This document shows, piece after piece, positions 1 through 4,507 of a stretch of DNA of 6,878 bases (its first letter is position 1; each line of letters begins with the position of its first letter). The position numbers were made by a program, and so were the translations under genes. The DNA comes from G039029935 sp039029935 (GTDB taxonomy: Bacteria; Chloroflexota; Anaerolineae; Caldilineales; Caldilineaceae): NCBI GenBank assembly GCA_039029935.1, contig JBCCFC010000745.1, positions 1 to 6,878 on the forward strand. Direction: 5' to 3'. The notes beneath the pieces were generated by a model. The model saw nothing but the letters and a program-made list of their open reading frames with translations. It was not told where the DNA came from and ran no database searches.

Positions 1-1
1 A

Positions 2-310
2 TCATTGCAAGATAATACAGAGAGAACACTGATAGGCACAACATCTTATAAACCATCGATGTATTGCAATGAAGAAAAGCATATTTTTCAATTTTGTTTC
101 ATTCTAACCCGCTACGAAAAAGCCCCCATGCTGCCAGACCCAGAGGCAATTCGCTTTTTCAGCAATGATGATGACGAAGTGTATGCGGGAGGCATGTCTC
201 GCATTGCATCCGTTACGGCTTCGCCAATTTCAACCCATCTTGGAGAGCGACTCATCTGTGAGGGTGAATGCCGAAGCGTTGGTATTTTTTACAATCGGAA
301 GTCGCGATAA
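2..310 (+). CDS. Possible 3' end of a convergent gene, uncertain
   Basis: A plus-strand frame is open from the left edge to TAA at 308-310, over 100 codons, with no plausible start inside (only a TTG at 5). Its last 60 codons read like a protein (MLPDPEAIRFFSNDDDEVY, then a region rich in Ser, Gly and Ala, ending IFYNRKSR). If real it is the end of a gene from outside the window converging on the tail operon, leaving 40 bases between the stop codons and no visible terminator hairpin. It could equally be chance, since two minus-strand frames cover the same bases. Confidence 0.25.
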   Translation, partial: SLQDNTERTLIGTTSYKPSMYCNEEKHIFQFCFILTRYEKAPMLPDPEAIRFFSNDDDEVYAGGMSRIASVTASPISTHLGERLICEGECRSVGIFYNRKSR

Positions 311-350
311 CGACTTCACTCCTCAACACGACATCCTTTCTGTGTCTCAT
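112..350 (-). other. Two overlapping short frames after the chaperone, doubtful
   Basis: The first frame (252-350, 32 residues, starting MRHRKDVVLRSE) begins at an ATG directly adjacent to the GT stop (TAAATG). The second (112-255, 47 residues, MSRSPRWVEIGEAVTDAM) overlaps the first by four bases (ATGA). The second has a protein-like stretch, EIGEAVTDAMRDMPPAY. Neither has a clear ribosome binding site, and neither resembles a tape measure N-terminus. The packing suggests coupling, but both are short enough to arise by chance. A frame open on the opposite strand covers the same bases. Confidence 0.25.
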
Positions 351-1093
351 TTACCCCAAAAAGAACTCCTGTACTTCCTCTGACGACATCTCAGTCACGT
401 CCTCCAAGTCAATATCGTCTTGCTGGATGGTGGGTTTGCGAGACTTTTGTGTCGCATCTCCTCCCCAAGCATCGGCCAATTCAATGACCAGCAATCGTGC
501 TTCCTGATGTTTTCGACGCCAATAGATTTCAGCCAACTGCACTTTTAGGCCATCGTTCCATTGGTCTAGGTCATCCATCGTCAGCCCGTACTCGGCCATA
601 CAGAGTTCGTCAAAATCACCAAGGTTTTCTCCCCAACCACCTGAAACGTTTAATTCTGGGTTCTCTGTGCTAAAGGGTAACTCATACTTTCTAAGGCTTC
701 GACCGCTTTTTCCAGCTCACTTGGATACGACCAAGCAAGCATGGTTTCTCGATGTTCCTCAAATTGGTCGGGATCATAGGCTGCAATCAGGTCAACGCGA
801 ATTTCTGGCATGGCATCCATCGCTTGCGTAATCAACGCTTCAGCATCCAGGGTCGCGACCTCAAGGGCAACGGTCTGGAGATTGGCCGCATTCTCGTCAT
901 CCGACTCACGAAGTTCCTCACTCTCTTCTTTGAGCGATTGGTAGAAATCTCGCATCGGCTTCCCAAGCTCATCCATTTTCTCTTGACGAACTTTACGCCA
1001 TTCTTCAGCGGGTTTAATCCGCAGTTCTTTGACGTTGAATTTTCTTGCAGAACCTTTCTCGGTTAGTGTCAGTTCAAATTTGACTTTTTTCAT
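351..1093 (-). CDS. Tail assembly chaperone, frameshifted long form (GT-like)
   Basis: Predicted fusion made by a -1 shift at 671-677. Translation follows the short form through its residue 141 (SYPL), then continues in the -1 frame with STENPELNVSGG and GDFDELCMAEYGLTMDDLDQ to the TAA at 351-353. The extension is 106 residues, giving about 247 in all. It is helical, with a basic middle (YWRRKHQEARLLVIELADAWGG) and a very acidic end (DDIDLEDVTEMSSEEVQEFFLG). The first ATG in the extension frame (599) has no ribosome binding site, and the frame is open upstream through the slippery site; both favour a fusion over a separate gene. In lambda the T extension binds the tube protein while G binds the tape measure. 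The frameshift is inferred from sequence, not shown. Confidence 0.75.
650..1093 (-). CDS. Tail assembly chaperone, short form (G-like)
   Basis: A 147-residue product. A GTG at 1096 is also in frame, but AGGGGAG at 1100-1106 lies six bases from ATG 1093 and only three from the GTG, so 1093 is preferred. The product (MKKVKFELTLTEKGSARKF...) has an N-terminal beta-hairpin, then a highly charged helical middle (KEESEELRESDDENAANLQ) and ends SYPLAQRTQN. It follows the tube protein gene and has a slippery heptamer six codons before its stop, which is the hallmark of the lambda G type chaperones. These bind the tape measure protein during tail assembly and are absent from the finished virion. Sequence similarity within this family is poor, so position and the frameshift signal carry the call. 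Confidence 0.75.
   Translation of the reverse strand: MKKVKFELTLTEKGSARKFNVKELRIKPAEEWRKVRQEKMDELGKPMRDFYQSLKEESEELRESDDENAANLQTVALEVATLDAEALITQAMDAMPEIRVDLIAAYDPDQFEEHRETMLAWSYPSELEKAVEALESMSYPLAQRTQN
671..677 (-). promoter_or_regulatory. -1 ribosomal slippery heptamer CCCTTTA
   Basis: On the minus strand the heptamer reads C CCT TTA in the frame of the short chaperone, a canonical X XXY YYZ site: the tRNAs on CCT and TTA can re-pair on CCC and TTT. It lies in the last few codons of the short frame, 18 bases before its stop codon, and the shift leads into the downstream 106-codon frame. The GGTTGGGG... and AACCTTGG segments downstream (about 614-628) could form a small stimulatory hairpin, but its stem is short. 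Confidence 0.8.
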
Positions 1094-1159
1094 CACAGTC
1101 TCCCCTGTTGATTCCTGTCGTTCATAGATACACTGCCCATCAACGTTTTATCGTGATGG

Positions 1160-1735
1160 TTAATCATTGCCAACATCACTCATGTAAATGCGAAATGCCA
1201 TCTTTTGCCGCCCAACAGGACGACTCGTGTCGGTGTAGGTTAAGAATGTGATGGGAATCCCTGTTGGATCATTCTTGCTGTACTGCATATCACCACTCAT
1301 CTCGACTTTGGTGCGGAACAAATAGGTTTCCATGCGTTTGCCATCCAGCCGTTTGCCGACTGCCGCAATCATGTACTCGGGTTCGGTATCAGTTGAGCCA
1401 ACATAGATATCGACCACATCGGGGTCACTGTCATCAATCGTGCCGTTAAAGGCCATCGCCAGATGTTCGGGCGTCAGTTCAGCGAGTGTTGTGGACGAAG
1501 AAACATTGTCTGATGAAATGGTCGAGTCAATGGGCAAATCTTCCTGCTCCACTTCCAAATCACTGCGTTCGGTGTTACGCGTGGTCACGAACGGGGCAAT
1601 GGTATAGCCGAACTCGGTCCAGCCTTGAACAGGCCACGTACTTTTCTTGGGTGGCAAGTCGGTTCCGACGGGCGCACGGTAGAGGGTTGCACCGTCTTGC
1701 ATCATGTTTTCTTTTAAGCGTACTTTGGTCGCCAT
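1160..1735 (-). CDS. Major tail (tube) protein
   Basis: A 191-residue protein starting at ATG 1735, eleven bases after the previous stop and behind a purine-rich but weak ribosome binding site. The N-terminus reads GATLYRAPVGTDLPP, then WPVQGWTEFGYTIAP; the sequence of an APxGTxLP motif followed by a W-x-x-x-G-W-x-x-x-G segment is characteristic of siphophage tube proteins. The rest is Thr, Ser and Asp rich and beta-like (for example VDIYVGSTDTEPEYMIAAVG and GIPITFLTYTD), as expected for a protein that stacks into hexameric rings. The context supports the call: tail terminator before it, chaperone pair after it. No C-terminal Ig-like domain is present. Confidence 0.8.
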   Translation of the reverse strand: MATKVRLKENMMQDGATLYRAPVGTDLPPKKSTWPVQGWTEFGYTIAPFVTTRNTERSDLEVEQEDLPIDSTISSDNVSSSTTLAELTPEHLAMAFNGTIDDSDPDVVDIYVGSTDTEPEYMIAAVGKRLDGKRMETYLFRTKVEMSGDMQYSKNDPTGIPITFLTYTDTSRPVGRQKMAFRIYMSDVGND

Positions 1736-1746
1736 CGCGTCTCTTT

Positions 1747-2178
1747 TTATCCTCTCGTCATCGTCAAATCAAAGGCACCCATGACATAAGGCCAACCCAC
1801 CTTTTGTGTCCGGTCGGGTACAGGCATCATGCTCAATTCGCACAAAACCAACCACCCGACTTTCTGTTCAGCGATAAACACAGGCACATTGGCACAGCCA
1901 TGAATTTCATCTGTGATCAGCGTAAAGAGTCGTTCTGCCTTCAACGGACTCATGGCATAAGCTCTGAAATAATAGGACAGTCGCCAAATTGGTACATCAG
2001 GATGGATATCACCACTTCGTGTTGTGATAATCAGCCCATCGCCGCATTCTGGTGTCCATCCTTTGGCTGGCTCCGTAACATTGAGCCATACACGGTCACC
2101 AACACGCTCGGCAATGGCGGTATGGCTCAACACAAATGCCTTCACAATCTCGATTGGTGCAATGATTGAGATATCCAT
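1747..2178 (-). CDS. Probable tail terminator (tail completion) protein
   Basis: A 143-residue protein starting at ATG 2178. Its N-terminal half, IVKAFVLSHTAIAERVGDRVWLNVTEPAKGW, then a glycine and aspartate turn and a strand GLIITTRSG, follows the layout of DUF3168-type tail terminators: a helix, a GDRV turn, then a beta sheet with a helix (PLKAERLFTLITDEIHG). These proteins cap the tail tube at its head-proximal end and fix tail length. It lies directly before the tube protein gene, the normal position. The ribosome binding site is weak (GACGGGA is too far upstream), so translation may depend on the preceding gene, 27 bases away. The assignment rests on pattern and position, not on a diagnostic motif. 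Confidence 0.65.
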   Translation of the reverse strand: MDISIIAPIEIVKAFVLSHTAIAERVGDRVWLNVTEPAKGWTPECGDGLIITTRSGDIHPDVPIWRLSYYFRAYAMSPLKAERLFTLITDEIHGCANVPVFIAEQKVGWLVLCELSMMPVPDRTQKVGWPYVMGAFDLTMTRG

Positions 2179-2205
2179 ATATCAGTGCATCCCGTCAATC
2201 TGTCC

Positions 2206-2517
2206 TTAAATCGAGGCACTACCCAATAGCCCTTGTGCCAAACTTGCAGCCCGCATCAACGCTGGATACAGATAGGGTGTGCGCACTTCCACAGGGACTG
2301 CATGACCCGCTGTTGCGCGTACACTTCCACTCATGCCATCGGCCTCCCCATAGATGGAGCCTTGCAATTCTCCGGTATCGACGGGACAGCCAGCCCGTGC
2401 AAAATCGGCACAGGCAAAGGTCACGCCAGCAACAACTGGGACAATGGCACCTCGTGCTGCCTGTCGTGTGTTGCCTCCTCTCCAGATGACAACCACTTTA
2501 GTCTGTATATTCATCAT
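2206..2517 (-). CDS. HK97 gp10-like tail-completion protein
   Basis: A 103-residue protein. The same frame is open further upstream, but those codons lie inside the previous gene; AAAGGGA at 2527-2533 points to ATG 2517 (nine bases) or ATG 2514 (twelve bases). The key signature is CPVDTGELQGSI at residues 44-55, followed by RTPYLYPAL at 79-87. This matches the HK97 gp10 pattern of PVDTGxLxxSI, a beta-hairpin region, then a proline-rich PxLxPAL end. Proteins of this family act at the head-tail junction or in tail completion of siphophages. It is short for the family (usually somewhat over 100 residues), and the usual EFGT element before the end is degenerate (PVEVRTPYL). Confidence 0.75.
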   Translation of the reverse strand: MMNIQTKVVVIWRGGNTRQAARGAIVPVVAGVTFACADFARAGCPVDTGELQGSIYGEADGMSGSVRATAGHAVPVEVRTPYLYPALMRAASLAQGLLGSASI

Positions 2518-2998
2518 GTTTGCACATCCCTTTATAGACTTCCCACTCGGCAATGCGTTCCAGATAGACACGCATCCCGGCAGCACACCAAAATGACTGC
2601 GCTGCTCCCTCAAAATACACACCAATTCGTTGCAGTGACAGCCGAAAATGCTGGTCATTCTGTGTCAGTTGGCTTGGCTGAATCTCTCCCAACGCCTCTT
2701 CTATCTCGTCAAGATAACCATCGGCTTGCTCTGTCATGGTTCTGCGATTGATGTCCCAAAACAGCACACCGACGACAAAGGGGTATGCCTTCTGTTTCTG
2801 GTCATACCCCTCTGTGTCACGCTGTGAGGTTTCCTCTTCAATAGCAACCAAGCCGACTGGATGTGCAACAATCTCATGCTGCCAAATCGTCCAGAGACCG
2901 CGACACGGCCATTTGCCAAACTCAACCTTTGGCGTAGCGTCAAACTCGCCAGCTGTTTCAAGCTGGTCAGCGAGTACATGTCCCAATTCAAACAGCAT
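2498..2998 (-). CDS. Probable head-tail joining protein, function unassigned
   Basis: A 166-residue protein starting at ATG 2998, with GAGGT (3004-3008) five bases upstream that overlaps the preceding stop codon. It begins MLFELGHVLADQLETAG; the middle contains a beta-like stretch (YPFVVGVLFWDINRRT) followed by an acidic helix (ADGYLDEIEEALGEI) and a second beta or helix section. There is no signal peptide, membrane segment or catalytic motif. Its size, its alpha-beta pattern and its place directly before the gp10-like gene fit a connector, stopper or neck component, which joins the filled head to the tail. I cannot match it to one named family. Its 3' end overlaps the start of the next gene by 20 bases. 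Confidence 0.55.
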   Translation of the reverse strand: MLFELGHVLADQLETAGEFDATPKVEFGKWPCRGLWTIWQHEIVAHPVGLVAIEEETSQRDTEGYDQKQKAYPFVVGVLFWDINRRTMTEQADGYLDEIEEALGEIQPSQLTQNDQHFRLSLQRIGVYFEGAAQSFWCAAGMRVYLERIAEWEVYKGMCKHDEYTD

Positions 2999-3001
2999 GA
3001 G

Positions 3002-3142
3002 CTACCTCAACGATTCAACTCGTTCCTCAAACCACAACTTCAGGTGATAGAGTTTTGTCTCTAGCCGGATAAAATTGGTTTCAAGCACGTCTACCACAAA
3101 GCTCACTGTCTCGCTTGCACCACGAATGATAGATTGAATCAT
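3002..3142 (-). CDS. 46-residue hypothetical peptide with amphipathic helix
   Basis: The frame runs from ATG 3142 to TAG 3002-3004. A purine-rich ribosome binding site lies just upstream (AGGAG at 3153-3157, or GAGAAGG at 3149-3155 with six-base spacing). The product starts MIQSIIRGASETVSFVVDVL and ends LWFEERVESLR; leucine, isoleucine and valine alternate with charged residues, suggesting one long amphipathic helix. Its stop codon overlaps the GAGGT ribosome binding site of the next gene, whose ATG lies three bases further on, so the two are probably co-translated. No family is recognised. The good ribosome binding site and tight packing make a real gene more likely than chance. Confidence 0.6.
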   Translation of the reverse strand: MIQSIIRGASETVSFVVDVLETNFIRLETKLYHLKLWFEERVESLR

Positions 3143-3200
3143 TGGACACCTTCTCCTCTTGTACCATGCCAATGTTTGTCAATGGCATCAACAATTCACG

Positions 3201-3296
3201 CTACAACAATAGCGGTGTCACCAACCCGATGAGGGTCTGAATGACGACCATGCAGAATGCAACGTGAATTGTCTGTATCTCTGGGTTATTCGTCAT
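3201..3296 (-). CDS. 31-residue single-span membrane peptide, coupled to the protease
   Basis: A very short frame starts with ATG at 3296-3294, sharing one base with the protease stop (TAATG), and ends at TAG 3201-3203. The product begins MTNNPEIQTIHV and continues as an almost unbroken hydrophobic stretch (about residues 10-31: AFCMVVIQTLIGLVTPLLL), enough for one membrane helix with a short N-terminal tail. There is no separate strong ribosome binding site, so translation would depend on ribosomes finishing the protease. I do not recognise a family. It could be a tiny holin-like or accessory membrane peptide, or an anchor for a partner. The stop-start overlap is the main argument that it is real. 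Confidence 0.5.
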   Translation of the reverse strand: MTNNPEIQTIHVAFCMVVIQTLIGLVTPLLL

Positions 3297-4318
3297 TACC
3301 CAAAACTTTCGGCGGTTGAGGTTCGCTCACGGCGGCGACGACGACTGCCTGTACTCGCCATCACACTTTCATAGGCATCAAGACGACCATGCCCAAAGTA
3401 AGGGTCGAAGCCACGCTTGCCCACATCAACGACACCTTGCACAAGATACTCGCGCACTTGACGGACACTCAATCGTGGATTTCTAGCCCACATCAGCGCT
3501 GCCACGCCAGAGACATGTGGGGCAGCCATGCTTGTGCCACTCAGCCAACGCCACTCATTGTTGAGATGCGTACTCCAGATATTTTGTCCGGGTGCGGAGA
3601 CATCAATATGACTGCCATAATTGGTTTCAGGCCACACTTGGTCATATTCATTGCTGGCACTCACGGCAACCACATTCTCAAAAGCAGCGGGATAGAACGG
3701 TGTGCCACTGGATGAGTTTCCGGCTGCGGCGACCACCAATACGTTGTTCTCATAAGCATAGTTGACCGCTTCTTCGATGGTGCTGGACTTGGCTGCTGAC
3801 CCCAGCGACAGGTTGATGATTTTGGCGCCCTTGTCCACCGCATGGTAGATACCCGCTGCAACGGTTCCCCATGTACCTTCTTTACGACGATTGAGAACCT
3901 TCACTGGCATAATCTTGCATTTGGGTGCAATCCCTGCGGACCCAATGTAGTTGTCAATGGCCGCACCGATGATGCCAGCCACATGTGTGCCGTGTCCGTT
4001 GTCATCGTCATAGTCGCTGGGTGCATAGGGATCATAGAAGTTGGCCCCGTGTACAACACGTCCCTTGAATTCATGGTTGTCTTCATCGAGTCCGGTATCC
4101 AGTACAGCAACGATGACATCATCGCCTTTGGAATTGCTCCACGCATCGACCGCACCGATGAGCTGTGGTGCATAGGTGCGTTCAGGGTTGAGTAAGTCCG
4201 GATTTGACTGCACCGATGAGGCAATAATCTGCCACTGCTGACCATGACGCGCTGATCCCTTGCGCACGGCTGGTGCGGATACTTTGGTTTTGTCTGCTAA
4301 TGCTTGTTGTATGTTCAT
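3296..4318 (-). CDS. Subtilisin-like serine protease (peptidase family S8)
   Basis: A 340-residue subtilase that cleaves peptide bonds with an Asp-His-Ser triad. All family motifs are visible: Asp74 in VIVAVLDTGLD, His109 in NGHGTHVAG, the oxyanion Asn201 in VVAAAGNSSSG, and Ser263 in LSGTSMAAPHVSG. The catalytic domain spans about residues 50-318 and is complete. The start at ATG 4318 has AAAGGA six bases upstream. There is no signal peptide; the first 45 residues are polar and too short for a standard I9 prodomain, so the enzyme looks cytosolic or virion-packaged rather than secreted by Sec. The C-terminus ends in an unusual basic patch, five arginines at 326-330 followed by ERTSTAESFG, which could bind nucleic acid or act as a cleavable tail. 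It sits inside a virion gene cluster where subtilases are not standard. Possible roles are maturation of structural proteins, processing of the neighbouring fibre-like protein, or an accessory moron function. The family call is certain; the role is inferred. Confidence 0.95.
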   Translation of the reverse strand: MNIQQALADKTKVSAPAVRKGSARHGQQWQIIASSVQSNPDLLNPERTYAPQLIGAVDAWSNSKGDDVIVAVLDTGLDEDNHEFKGRVVHGANFYDPYAPSDYDDDNGHGTHVAGIIGAAIDNYIGSAGIAPKCKIMPVKVLNRRKEGTWGTVAAGIYHAVDKGAKIINLSLGSAAKSSTIEEAVNYAYENNVLVVAAAGNSSSGTPFYPAAFENVVAVSASNEYDQVWPETNYGSHIDVSAPGQNIWSTHLNNEWRWLSGTSMAAPHVSGVAALMWARNPRLSVRQVREYLVQGVVDVGKRGFDPYFGHGRLDAYESVMASTGSRRRRRERTSTAESFG

Positions 4319-4507
4319 TGCTTGTCCTTTCTTTCATCTGTAATCTGCGATATTTGAATCACTCTTTACTGAAATTTATCTATGTTCTTCCATAAGTGTT
4401 CCGACCCTAATTGTGTCTTTCTTCTCTGACACAGATAGGGTCGGAACACGGATGAGATTTGTTCAACCTGTTCTTAATCATGGCAAGATAGTGTTTTTTG
4501 CTACCGA
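4319..4507. other. Intergenic gap before the protease gene
   Basis: This 189-base gap lies between the fibre-like gene and the protease. It is AT-rich except for a large dyad at 4396-4449. A 24-codon minus-strand frame runs through the hairpin but has no ribosome binding site and is not called. Close to the protease start it holds the protease Shine-Dalgarno (AAAGGA, 4325-4330) and the motif CGCAGATTA (4341-4349), also present upstream of the fibre-like gene. The gap is a natural place for transcription to be re-set between the two genes. Confidence 0.6.
4396..4449. repeat. Long hairpin (inverted repeat), possible terminator or processing site
   Basis: Two 22-base arms (4396-4417 and 4428-4449) match at 20 of 22 positions around a 10-base loop. 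Read on the minus strand, the outer stem is GTGTTCCGACCCTA paired to its exact complement (14 pairs), then a two-by-two mismatch, then six more pairs (TGTGTC with GACACA), and a purine loop. The stem is stable enough to form in RNA. No run of U follows on either strand, so it is not a standard Rho-independent terminator. It may be a Rho-assisted or unusual terminator, an mRNA processing or stability element, or a protein or recombinase target in DNA. Confidence 0.85.

Noticed and set aside
2..82. 26-codon minus-strand hydrophobic frame at the left edge
   Set aside because: It is short, Cys-rich, without a ribosome binding site, and lies in AT-rich DNA.
351..599. Independent 82-residue gene starting at ATG 599
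   Set aside because: No ribosome binding site precedes it, and the frame is open upstream to a canonical slippery site in the chaperone gene; better explained as the frameshift extension.
707..713. GGAAAAA as an alternative slippery site
   Set aside because: In frame it reads G GAA AAA, so the first tRNA would re-pair on GGA with a middle-base mismatch; CCCTTTA downstream is canonical.
1486..2169. 227-codon plus-strand open frame
   Set aside because: It is antisense to the tube protein and tail terminator genes, has a composition rich in Cys, His, Arg and Trp, and no ribosome binding site; the minus-strand genes have family signatures and ordered context.
2518..2658. Longer N-terminus for the gp10-like protein
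   Set aside because: The extra residues lie wholly inside the preceding gene, and a ribosome binding site marks the start near 2517.
4396..4449. Standard Rho-independent terminator
   Set aside because: The hairpin is strong, but no T-run follows on either strand.
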